This document shows positions 54,541 through 64,000 of a stretch of 64,000 nucleotides of DNA, one piece after another (position 1 is the first letter of the stretch; the number at the start of each line of letters is the position of its first letter). The notes beneath the pieces were generated by a model. It did not search any database. It saw nothing but the letters and a program-made list of their open reading frames with translations, and was not told the origin of the DNA. A program made the translations under genes and the position numbers. The stretch is taken from assembly GCA_022702705.1 (NCBI GenBank), contig CM040421.1:2418001-2482000 (forward strand), written 5' to 3'. Source of the DNA: Papilionanthe hookeriana x Papilionanthe teres (taxonomy: Eukaryota; Streptophyta; Magnoliopsida; Asparagales; Orchidaceae).

Positions 54541-55921
54541 GTTGACCTCATTTTTGATGAGGTCTTTTCTTTTCTCTCTTTTTAGTACTTAGGATCTAGC
54601 CATAGGGCTTGTCCTTGTTTATCTTAGAGGACTAGAAATGGGACCCATCAGTTAGAAATTCAAACACTTCTTGACTCCCTTCAAGCCCCACAAGTTTGAT
54701 TGTAAACCGCCTAAGCCACTTTGAGGGTTAAAATCAAATGTGAAGGTTTAAAGGATGAGTTTCCTATAGGACTCTTTGGCCTTAGGATTACCCTGGGTGG
54801 CCTAGTCTGGTGAGGGTAAGCTTGCACACACCTCACTCCCACACACACATTCCAAACCCTAAAACTACCTTTAACCAATTTGACTTCCCGACTCATGTAG
54901 GTAATTCATATGGATGGACCTCAACCCCTAGGCCCCTGGCTAAGAGAGTTAGGAACAACATAGCGAATGTCTAAAATGAGTCCTCTCATGGCTCCTGTGA
55001 GCTTAATATGGCTTCATGGCTCAACCAAAACAATCCCATTTCACTTACATTTGATCAATCTTCATTTTTCCAAAATTTCAATTTTTGACCCCGGGGGCCC
55101 TACACCCGCCAAACCTACTAATTGCCCTTGAAATAACCCAAAATTTACAAAATTGCCTAAATTACCCAAAATTCCTCAAATCAATCCTAAAAACTTCCCC
55201 CCACTCAACTTGATCATCCATGACCAAATATACCAAAATTTCCAAAAATACCCCTTAATACCCTCCAAATACCCAAAATACGCTTTTAACCCAAAAATTC
55301 CAAAAATTCAGAAAATTCCCAGAAAATTTCAAAAAATTCCAAATATTCCCAATTTCATTTTGTTCAATTACACCATAATCCAAGTTTGTCAATTTAGCCC
55401 ACTTTACTAAAACCCCCAATTTGACCTATTTTTAACCTAAGTGGACCCAATGTCCCACCAAACCACTCCAATTGACCTCAATTTTGATCCAATTCAATTT
55501 TAAACTTCAATTCAATATACCCAATATCAATTTAGACCAAATCCAAACCCAATTTTATCAACATGTGGATCCAATTTCAATTTGAAGCTTAAAGCCCAAT
55601 TTTGGCCCATGAACTAAACTTAGCCCAAACCAACCCAACTTAACTCCAATTAGCCCCAAATCTTTTCCTAAGCCTTCCGAACATCCCCACAAACAAAAAA
55701 CTAACTTGATTTGCCCCAAATTTGAACCTAAACTCCAACCAAACCTAACCCAAAACCAAAATCCCCTAAATTGGCCTAAACCTAAACCTAACCCAAATAG
55801 GCCCAAATCCCTAAATCAAAACCCAACCAAAATTGAAAACTCTTTGTAACACTCCCATAAACATTTCCCAACATTAATTTTACATTAAAACTAACATTAG
55901 CCCAACCTTAGCCCAAGATAG
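54541..55921 (+). repeat. repeat H, copy 1 (LTR-like), interrupted by copy C
   Basis: Starts TGTTGACCTCATTTTTGATG, the same start as copy 2 at 63431, and is colinear with it for the whole 570 bp available. The first bases contain a perfect inverted repeat (GACCTCAT...ATGAGGTC). Later (55100-55900) the plus strand is C/A-rich with little G, including CCTAAACCTAAACCTAACCC. It stops where the LTR of copy C starts. It has the TG start of an LTR but the end is not seen. Confidence 0.6.
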
Positions 55922-56104
55922 TGATCTATAAAAAAATACCTCTTTCTTTATGTCTTAATTCTTATTAATTTCTAAGGATATTATGCTTTAATGAAAGGTA
56001 TATTTTGTGTTTTTGGATGTAGGTAATGTAAAAAGGTCTAAGAAGGAAAAAGGAGCAAAAAGAAGCAAAAATAGAGCAGAACACCAAAAGTATACAAAAT
56101 TATG

Positions 56105-56154
56105 GCCTAGCGCCTAGGCGCCTAGGCGCCAGAAACTGGCGCCTAAGAGCCAGA
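56105..56154. repeat. GC-rich palindrome block 1 in LTR of copy C
   Basis: GCGCCTAGGCGCCTAGGCGC and CTGGCGCCTAAGAGCCAGA. A further unit is at 56357-56376 (CGGCGCCTAGGCGCCAGA). Confidence 0.9.
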
Positions 56155-56445
56155 CTCGATACTAAAACTGTCAAGTTTTGGACAACGTTTGATCAGTTAT
56201 TTTGAGGGAGAGAGCGGTTATTGGACATTCTAGAAGGCTGGCAGTTGTTCCTTGATAATAGGACATGTGATACATTGCATTTGGACGCACCAAAACGGTT
56301 TTAATCGCGAAGAGGTATGAGCCACAGTGAAGAGGTGCGAAGAACTGGACGCGGTGTCCGGCGCCTAGGCGCCAGACCGACCTTCTAGAAGATTCATTGA
56401 ATGTGGACATGTTTTGAAGAGGTGCCTCAAGGAAACCCTTAAAGC

Positions 56446-56455
56446 CTATAAATAG
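56446..56455 (+). promoter_or_regulatory. TATA box of copy C LTR
   Basis: CTATAAATAG, the same box and upstream block as in A and B. Confidence 0.8.
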
Positions 56456-57685
56456 AGGTTCATTTCTTCAGAAAACGTGCCCCTCCCATTGTACCCCTTT
56501 CTCTTATCTACTTTAGGATCTCTCATCCTTAGAGAGAGAATTAGAGAGAGAAATTTAGGGCCACTTTTATTTAGTTTAGTGAGTTTATTTTCAAGTTATT
56601 GCATCTGGAGTTCATTATACTGTGGATTTAGTAGGAATCAGAAGATCTGTAGAAGAAATATTTGAGATAAGTATATTTTTACATTTGATTCAAAGTTTAA
56701 TTATCATGTTTTGCTATATATTTTCAATGTGTTCCGAGTAGTTAGTTTGCTTTCTTCCTTCAATTATGAAGAGATAGATAAGATATTATAAAGATTTGAT
56801 GGAGAATTAAAATTCAAAATATTTTCAAAACATTGTGAAGACATTAATACCTGATCTTACGTTACTTTTTAAATTGTCGTTTGAATTGTTAAAACCTGTT
56901 GAAGATTTTTGTGACCTTGAAGGAGAAGAACTCTTAACTTGTAAATGTCACATGAATCCTTGGGTAGTCGAAGGCCATGAGCGGGCTATTCAAGGTGAAG
57001 TGCAAATAAATAGGAAAATAAGATTTAAAGGGCGTAGAATTGATAAGTTTTTAGAGTTACAGGCTAAATTCTTATAATTTGATTTATAGACTAGGAAAGG
57101 GTCACTAGTATGGCCGACCATAGCCACCGTTGGATATCTAGAAGTGTGAGCCTAGATTAACCCATTCTACTAACAATACATCCGGACCTTTTCTGTAAAT
57201 TAGTCAATATTCTTTGCGCCTGGATCAAAGGATAAAGAATAGGAATGCTTCTATTTGGCACAATACCATAAATCAAATTCTCCAACGAATATTAAATTAT
57301 CTTAAAAATCTTAGATTAATTGAAGGAAAGAAAGTTGTTTATTTTATATAGAATTCATAAAATCATTTTTATTGTTTTCTTTATTTGCATCTAGTAAATT
57401 AATAGTAATTTAATCAACTTAAAAGATAAAATAAAAATATTTTTACTATTTTATTTTTCTCTATAAATCTTCCCTGTGGGATCGATACTGGGGTCTTTGT
57501 TTAAAAACCCTATATTACTTGAAACGATACGTACACTTGCGTAGTACCCCTAGTGTGTAAAAATATTTTCTAAATTATATAATATATATTTTATACACTA
57601 GCCGCTATTTATAAATTGAGTCAAAGCTTTTGGCTATCTTTTGGAAGCAAACATTACTGTGTTATTTGCGGTCGGGTCAAGTTTT

Positions 57686-57703
57686 TGGCGCCGCTGCCGG
57701 GGG
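57686..57703 (+). promoter_or_regulatory. primer-binding site of copy C
   Basis: TGGCGCCGCTGCCGGGGG, six bases after the LTR end, with two mismatches to the tRNA-Asp complement. Confidence 0.88.
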
Positions 57704-57754
57704 AAGGAAGTAAGAAATAGAATAGTTTAAATTTTATATTATATTCCTTGTTTT

Positions 57755-59001
57755 ATGCGAAGATTTGGTTCTGAAGGATTAATACCTTTAGATTCTGAAT
57801 TGGAAAGAACAATTAGAAAAATTAAAAAGGGAAAACAAATTCAAAAATTTCAAGAAATGGCTACTTTACAAAATCCAATTGAACTTAATGATCAAAATGT
57901 TTATAAACCATTAAAGGATTATGCTAACCCTACAGTTGATGAACTTCATAGTAGTATTCAAATACCCACTATAGATGCTAATACTTTTGAACTTAAACCG
58001 TCTATTATTCAAATGGTGCAAAAAATCAATTTGGTGGATCACCAAATGAGGATCCAAATTTACATCTTATTAGTTTTTTAGAACTTTGTGCTACCATTAA
58101 ATATAACAATGTTTTTTATGATTCTATTAGACTTAGACTCTTTCCTTTTTCTTTAAGAGATAAAGCAAAGATGTGGTTAAACTCATTAGCACTGGTTCTA
58201 TTAAAACATGGGCTGAAATGGCACAAAAATTCCTTGCTAAATATTTTCCTCCTTCTAAAACTGCTAAATTAAGAAATGATATTACTTCTTTTAGTCAATT
58301 TGACAGGGAGACAATATATGAAACTTGGGAAAGATTTAAAGAGCTATTAAGAAAATGTCCTCATCATGCTTTACCTGATTGGTTGATTATTCAAATATTT
58401 TATAATGGATTAATTGGATCTTTAAAATCAATTATTGATGTTGCTGCTGGAGGTTCTTTAATGTCTAAATCATTTGAAGAAGCTTACACTTTAACTGAAA
58501 AAATGGCTAATAATAATTTTCAATGGCCTTCCGAAAGGATTAATCCTAAAAAGATGGCCAGTATTCAAGACAATGAAGCCTTTTCTATCTTAGCTTCATA
58601 AGTTGCAGCAATGTCTAAGAAATTAGATAGTTTTGCAATTAATATTTCGCATAATAACTCTGCTAATATTGAAGATTCTCAAACTATTGAAACTTTACAA
58701 GCTATTGCAAGTAAAAATAATCCTTATCCAAATTATTATAATCTTGGGTGGAAAAATCATCCTAATTTTAACTGGAATAATTCACAACAACAATGGGGTA
58801 ATAATCAATCTCATCCCACTGGAAATTGGAATAATCAAGTTAATTCAAATTATAAACCTCCTGGATTTAATAATCAACAAAAAAAAGTTATCAATCGAAG
58901 AATTAATTATGCAAATGAATAATCAATTACAAAATCAAAATACTGTTATTCGTAAAATTGAAAATCAAACGGGGCAAATTGCTAGTTTAATTAATAACTG
59001 A
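57755..59001 (+). pseudogene. Athila gag of copy C
   Basis: The start ATG at 57755 gives MRRFGSEGLIPLDSELERTI, the expected N-terminus. A one-base loss at about 58022 (after IIQMVQ) shifts the frame. The core resumes in 58173-58601: KTWAEMAQKFLAKYFPPSK, ETWERFKELLRKCPHHALP and SLMSKSFEEAYTLTEKMA. A TAA at 58599-58601 replaces the Gln kept in copy B. The Asn-rich C-terminal part runs 58611-58922 and shifts to another frame up to 59001. Confidence 0.9.
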
Positions 59002-59078
59002 ACTCTGTAGGAACACTTCCTAGTAATGTTGAAATCAATCCAAAAGAAACTGGAAAAGAACATGAACAAGTTAAAGCT

Positions 59079-59981
59079 GTGCAACTTAGAAGTGGAAAGG
59101 AATTAAAAGAAAGATTACAGAATGAAATTGAAAAAGAGATTGTGGTTGAAGAGATTGAAAAACCTAAAGAAACTCTCTCTCCTAGTCAAGATCAGACTGT
59201 TATACCTATTAATGTGGAAGTTGAAAAACCACCACCACCTTTTCCTCAAAGACTTAAACAACAGAAACTTGATCATCAATTTTCTAAGTTCTTTGAAATT
59301 TTTAAGAAACTTACTATTAACATAATTTTTGCTGAAGCTTTGGAACAAATGCCAACTTACGCAAAATTTATGAAGGATATTTTAAGCAAAAAACGAAAAT
59401 TTGAAGCTATTGAAACTGTTGCATTAAGTGAAAAATGTAGTGCAATAATTCAAAAGAAATTACTTGAAAAGCTTAAGGATCTTGGAAGTTTAACCATACC
59501 CTGTGCTATTGGAGAAAAATTTTGCGGAAAAGCTTTATGTGATTTAGGAGCAAGTATTAATCTCATGCCATTTTCTATCTTTCGAAGATTTCATTTAGGA
59601 GATATTACTCCCACCACTGTAACTCTTCAGTTAGCTGATAGATCTATCACTTATCCTAAAGGAGTTATAGAGGATGTCCTTGTTAAAGATGATAAATTTA
59701 TCTTCCCTGTAGATTTCATAGTACTTGATATTGAAGAAGATAAAGAGATACCTATTATTTTAGGAAGACCTTTTCTAGCTACCAGACGAGCTATGATTGA
59801 TGTGCAAAAAGGAGAATTAACCATGAGAGTTAATGATCAAGAAATTAAATTCAATGTTCTTAAATCAATGAAGTACCCTGATAAAGAGAAATGTTATCGA
59901 ATGTATATAATTGATTATTTAATTGAAAACACTATTAAGAAAAATGTAAAGTTATTTCTGAAGAAAAATTTGAATTTTTAA
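59079..59981 (+). CDS. Athila aspartic protease of copy C
   Basis: A 300-residue open frame. LRSGKELKERLQN and the Pro-rich linker EKPPPPFPQRLKQQK come first, then FMKDILSKKRKF. The active site LCDLGASINLMP has its Asp at about residue 155, followed by LQLADRSITYPKGVIEDVLV. The second motif IILGRPFLATRRA (about residue 225) has Arg for the usual Gly, and then MIDVQKGELTMRVND. A frameshift near 59925 ends the frame early compared with copy A. All catalytic elements appear to be present. Confidence 0.9.
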   Translation: MQLRSGKELKERLQNEIEKEIVVEEIEKPKETLSPSQDQTVIPINVEVEKPPPPFPQRLKQQKLDHQFSKFFEIFKKLTINIIFAEALEQMPTYAKFMKDILSKKRKFEAIETVALSEKCSAIIQKKLLEKLKDLGSLTIPCAIGEKFCGKALCDLGASINLMPFSIFRRFHLGDITPTTVTLQLADRSITYPKGVIEDVLVKDDKFIFPVDFIVLDIEEDKEIPIILGRPFLATRRAMIDVQKGELTMRVNDQEIKFNVLKSMKYPDKEKCYRMYIIDYLIENTIKKNVKLFLKKNLNF

Positions 59982-61620
59982 CTGATGAAGATAAAGTAAT
60001 AGAAGAAGAAGAGACTCATTTTATTAAAGATAATTGGGAAACTTTAGACATAACTCAAAATGATATACTTTTACCCTCAATTAAAAAAGCACCTGAACTA
60101 GAATTAAAAATGTTACCTTCCCATTTAAAATATGTGTTTCTTGGAAATTCCTTAACTTTACCTGTTATTATTTCTTCTGAACTGAGTAAAGATTAAGAAG
60201 AAAAATTACTAGGTGTGTTAAAGAATTATAAGAAAGCTTTTGGTTGGACTATTGCTGATATAAGAGGAATAAGCCCTTCCATTTGCATGCATAGAATTTT
60301 AATGGAAGATAATTTTAAACCTACTGTAGAATCACAAAGAAGATTAATTCCTATTACGAAAGAGGTTGTTAAAAAAGAAATTATTAAGTGGTTAGATGCT
60401 GGTATTATTTATCCTATTTCGGATAGTCAATGGGTAAGTCCTATTCATTGTGTTCCGAAGAAAGGAGGTGTAACTATCATTGTTAATGATAAAAATGAAC
60501 TTATTCCTACAAGACAAGTTACTGGATAGCGAATTTGTATTGACTATAGGAAACTAAATATAGCCACTAGAAAGAATCATTTTCCTTTACCTTTCTTGGA
60601 TCAAATGCTCGATAAATTAGCTGGACACTCATATTTCTGTTTTCTGGATGGATATGGTTATCATCAATTACTTATTGCTCCTGAGGACCAAGAAAAGACA
60701 ACTTTTACAAGTCCTTATGGAACATTTGCTTTTAGAAGAATGCCTTTTGGTTTATGTAATGTACCTCCAACTTTTGAAAGATGTATGATGTCAATATTTT
60801 GTGATTTGATTGACAAAGGAATTGAAAAATTTGTGGACGATTTTTCAGTCTTTGGAACTTCTTTTGAATATTGTTTGGAAAACATAGCCAAAGTTTTGAA
60901 AAGATGCGAAGAAACAAATTTAGTTCTTAACTGGGAAAAATGTCAATTCATGGTCACAGAAGGCATTGTACTTGGTCACAAAGTATCACGAAAAGGGATG
61001 GAAGTAGATCAAGAAAAAGTGAAAATTATTGCTGAATTGCAACCACCTATTACTGTTACTGATGTGAGAAGTTTTCTAGGTCATGCAGGATTTTATAGAA
61101 GATATATAAAGGATTTTTCTAAAATTGCTAAACCACTTTGTCATTTATTAGAAAAAGATGAACAATTTGAATTTTATAAAGAATGTATTAATGCTTTTAA
61201 TATTCTAAAAGAAAAATTAATAACTGCACCTATCATTATTGCACCTGGCTGGAATAAATCTTTTGAGTTAATGTGTGATGCAAGTGATTTTGCAATTGGA
61301 GCTGTATTAGGACAAAAATATGAGAAAGTTTTCAAAGTTGTATATTATGCTAGTAAAACTATCACTGAAACACAAAGAAATTGCACTACCACTGAGAAAG
61401 AGCTTCTAGCTATAGTATATGCCTTTGATAAATTTAGACCTTATATTCTTGGTACTAAATGCATAGTTCATATTGATCATTCTGCTATTAAATATCTAAT
61501 ATCTAAGAATGATTCTAAACCTAGACTTATAAGATGGGTTTTACTTCTATAAGAATTTGATTTTCAAATAGTAGATAGAAAAGGAACTGAAAACCAAATT
61601 GCTGATCATTGGACTAGAAT
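59982..61620 (+). pseudogene. Athila RT and RNase H of copy C
   Basis: Frame 60215-60529 (YKKAFGWTIADIRG, MHRILMEDNFKPTVE, SPIHCVPKKGG) ends at a TGG-to-TAG stop. Frame 60596-61552 (318 residues) then carries CFLDGYGYHQLL (one residue shorter than the usual GYSGYH), SPYGTFAFRRMPFGLCN, the catalytic FVDDFSVFG intact, VRSFLGHAGFYRRYIKDF, and RNase H with MCDASDFAIGAVLGQK, VVYYASKT, CTTTEKELLAIVYAF and HIDHSAIKYLI. A stop ends it before DRKGTENQIADH. The palm and RNase H residues are better kept than in A, B or E. Confidence 0.92.
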
Positions 61621-62992
61621 TAAAAATGATATTATTTCGGAAGAAAATATAAATGAGAAATTCCCTGATAAATCTTTATATGTTATTCAAAGATACAAAA
61701 CACCGTTGTATGCTGATATTGTTAATTATTTAGTTAGCAATATTTTACCTTTTGACTTGGATAACAAATTTATTAAGAAATTTAAATATGATGCTAAATC
61801 TTATATTTGGGAAGAACCTCATTTATTTAAAATTAGTAAAGATTTTATGATTCGAAGATGTGTACCTTATGAGGAAACTTTTGCTATTATTCAAAAATGT
61901 CATGATTCGATTTTGGAGGACACTTTGGCATAGATAAAGCTGCATTTAAAATTTTAAATTCTAGATTTTATTGGCCTACCTTATTTAAAGATGTGAGACA
62001 ATATGTGAAAACATGTGATCGATGTCGAAAGGATGGGAAATTTATCTAGGAAAGATGAAATGCCTTTAAACTATATATTGGAAGTTGAAATTTTTTATAT
62101 ATGGGGATTAGACTTTATGGGACCATTTGTTCCATCATCCGGAAAAATTTATATTTTATTAGCGATTGATTATGTTTCAAAGTGGATTGAAGTCTGTTGC
62201 TTTACCTAATCGTGATTCCAAAAGTGTTTCAAAATTTTTAAAGAAAATGATATTTTCAAGATTTGGAATGCCAAAGGTAATTATCACTGTTGGTGGAAGT
62301 CATTTCAGGAATATAAGAATTCAATCATTACTAAAAAAATTTGGAATCAAACATAGAACTGCAACTGCTTATCACCCTCAAACTAGTGGAATGGTCGAAG
62401 TATCAAACGAGAGAAATTAAAATAATTTTAGAAAAGACTGTTAATCCTAAAAGAAGCTGATTGGGTTGATAGACTTGATTACGCATTATGGGCTTATAGA
62501 ACAACTTATAAGACACCAATCGGAATGTCACCTTACCGGTTAATTTATGGTAAACATTGTCACTTACCTGTAGAACTTGAACATAAAACTTATTGGGTGA
62601 TAAAGGAGTTTAATTTTAATTTGAATAAAGCAGGAGAAAAACGATTATTGCAACTAAATGAGATGGAAGAAATTAGAAACGAATCGTATGAAAATGCGAG
62701 AATTTATAAAGAGAAAATGAAGATGTTGCATGATAAGAAAATTTCAGGAAAAATTTTTGATCCTGGACAAAAAGTATTACTGTTTAATTTTCGTTTAAGA
62801 CTTTTTCCTGGAAAATTAAGATCTAAATGGATTGGACCTTATTTAGTTGAGATATACCATTATGGAGCTGTGGATATTAAAGAACTCAAAACAGGAAAAA
62901 TTTTTAAAGTAAATGGATTAAGATTGAAGCCTTATTTAGGAGATATTAAGAAGATTTATAAAGAGGCTTATGAATTGAGCCAACCTGATTAA
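61621..62992 (+). pseudogene. Athila integrase of copy C
   Basis: The zinc site is broken by a one-base loss at about 61906: the frame runs IIQKCHDS and then leaves the expected GGHFG reading. A further shift at about 62030 lies after TCDRC. The core has EIFYIWGLDFMGPFVPSSGK (first Asp), then an extra base at about 62190, then FGMPKVIITVGGSHF, where Val stands for the second catalytic Asp, and the catalytic Glu region TSGMVEVSNE. The C-terminal frame 62525-62992 is intact (SPYRLIYGKHCHLPVELEHK to EAYELSQPD). Confidence 0.9.
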
Positions 62993-63005
62993 AGATTTAC
63001 TTAAG

Positions 63006-63050
63006 TCGGGCTGACGACGTTAAACCAAGCGCTTTGTGGGAGATAAACCA
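63006..63050 (+). other. conserved Athila motif after integrase, copy C
   Basis: GACGTTAAACCAAGCGCTTT, 17 bases after the integrase stop; same as 19292-19340. Confidence 0.8.
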
Positions 63051-63364
63051 TAATTATCTTGTGTTTTTGTGTTTTAATGTAAGGTTATGCCTCGATCTTG
63101 ATTAATTTTATATTACTTTAGAAAAATTTGATGCTTATAAGTCTTATTTGACTTAGGTGAAAATTATTTTGAAGTATGTAAGATTTAAAAATAGGATCAC
63201 TCTATTTTGAATATGAGTAAAAAGGAGATCAAGTTAACCTTCATTATGATAGTTTACAAAGTGAGTTGTCAAGTCTAAATTACACTTACCAGTATAATTT
63301 ACCTATCTTGGAGAATGAAATTTTAAAATTTTGACGATTAGGAGAAACGGAGTTGAACATAGTT

Positions 63365-63402
63365 CCGGCGCCTAGGCGCCAGAATTCGGCGCCTAAGCGC
63401 CA
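63365..63402. repeat. GC-rich palindromes in 3' region of copy C
   Basis: CCGGCGCCTAGGCGCCAGA followed by TTCGGCGCCTAAGCGCCA. Both are nearly perfect palindromes, at the position matching 19628-19666 in copy A, just left of repeat H. Confidence 0.9.
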
Positions 63403-63430
63403 AAATCAACTATGTATCAATAGGTCCGGC

Positions 63431-64000
63431 TGTTGATCTCATTTTTGATGAGGTCTTCTCTTCTCTCTTTAGTTTTTAGGATCTAGCCTTAGGCTTTTCC
63501 TTTGACTATCTTAGAGGACTAGAATTGGGACCCATCCCTTAGAAATTTGAACCACTTCTTGCCTCCCTGCAAACCCCAAAATCTTGATTGTAGACCCCTA
63601 ATCACCTAGAGGGTTGAAATCAAATGTGAAGGTTTAAAGGATGAGTTCCCTATAGAACTCTTTGGCCTTAGGACCACCCTAGGTGGCTCGTCCAGTGAGG
63701 GTTAACTTACACACTCACTACACTCACACTCCAAACTCTCACACACACAATCCAGATCCTAAAACCACACCCATACCCAACTTGACTCCTTGACTCATGT
63801 AGGTAATTCATATGGATGGACCTTAACCCTTAAGCCCCTGGCTAAGAGGGTTAGGAACAACATAGTGAATGCCTCAAATGAGTCCTCTCATGGCTCATAT
63901 AGGCTTAACATGTCTTCATAGCTCAACCAAAGTGCTTCCATTTCACTCATATTTGATCAATCTTCCTTTTTCCAAAATTTCAATTTTTGACCCCGGGGAC
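63431..64000 (+). repeat. repeat H, copy 2 (LTR-like), runs off the window
   Basis: Starts TGTTGATCTCATTTTTGATG and is colinear with 54541-55100 to the window end (CCCCGGGGAC against CCCCGGGGGC). It begins abruptly within copy C after TAGGTCCGGC. No coding frame is seen. Confidence 0.65.

Larger units (their letters stand above)
55922..57679 (+). repeat. 5' LTR of copy C
   Basis: Starts TGATCTATAAAA and ends GTCGGGTCA. Palindromes are at 56105-56154 and 56357-56376, TATA box CTATAAATAG at 56446-56455, and the conserved GATACGTACACTTGCG at about 57525-57541. A degenerate PBS-like copy (GAGTCAAAGCTTTTGGC) lies at about 57618-57634. Confidence 0.92.
55922..63430 (+). mobile_element. Athila copy C, 3' end replaced or interrupted by repeat H
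   Basis: Same subfamily as A and B. It has the 5' LTR 55922-57679, PBS, gag, protease, RT, RNase H and integrase, then the 3' spacer up to the GC-rich palindromes at 63365-63402. At 63431 repeat H begins. The extra ORFs and 3' LTR are not seen. It has fewer stops than A, so it is the better preserved member. Confidence 0.92.

Noticed and set aside
55770..55800. Interstitial telomeric repeat
   Set aside because: Only two or three degenerate CCTAAA words within a generally C/A-rich repeat; not a telomeric array.
55560..55810. Open frame of 82 codons, Gly/Leu/Phe-rich, in repeat H (minus)
   Set aside because: It arises from low-complexity GGGTTTGG-type words and has no protein-like composition.

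Overview
The window looks like plant nuclear heterochromatin, probably pericentromeric. It is AT-rich and I recognise no cellular gene. Essentially everything is LTR retrotransposon DNA of the Ty3/Gypsy superfamily. Six Athila-type copies are present, recognised by their gag, protease and RT motifs, by primer-binding sites (PBS) matching the 3' end of plant tRNA-Asp(GUC), and by the conserved sequence after integrase. A seventh element is Tat-type, shown by its second RNase H domain. Every polyprotein is broken by stops and frameshifts.

Layout: 1-10332 is a Tat-type element on the minus strand that leaves the window on the left (integrase 1095-2110, second RNase H, RNase H, RT, protease, gag, ORF1, candidate 5' LTR 8771-10332). 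It abuts Athila copy B (minus), whose halves lie at about 10336-12089 and 25290-28581. Between the halves sits copy A (plus, 12090-25289), complete with two LTRs and a 5-bp target duplication ATGTT. B itself ends inside the 3' LTR of copy E (minus, 28582-41981). E lies in the 3' region of copy F (plus), of which only 41982 to about 44558 is seen. The inferred order of arrival is therefore F, E, B, then A and probably the Tat element.

Further right, 44559-46745 is LTR-like DNA (G1/H'), and 46746-51034 is a 3'-truncated Athila copy D (minus) with its 5' LTR. 51035-54540 is AT-rich repeat DNA that includes a degenerate ~160-bp tandem array. 54541-55921 is repeat H. 55922-63430 is Athila copy C (plus), cut in its 3' region by a second H copy (63431-64000).

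The most interesting structure is in the long 3' regions of A and E. Each carries two extra ORFs after integrase, and both ORFs of E and the second ORF of A resemble the putative plant transposon protein domain. A GC-rich palindromic repeat stands in the LTR promoter region, before the first extra ORF and before the second. The position is the same in unrelated subfamilies, but the motif sequence is subfamily-specific, and several copies are followed by a TATA-like box. Near the 3' end, A, E and F share a purine-rich RNA element enclosed by a stem that carries a compensatory base-pair change. A and E have a second polypurine tract about 0.9 kb upstream of the usual one. Several LTRs end in a duplicated PBS-like sequence. 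All assignments come from reading the sequence; no database search was run.
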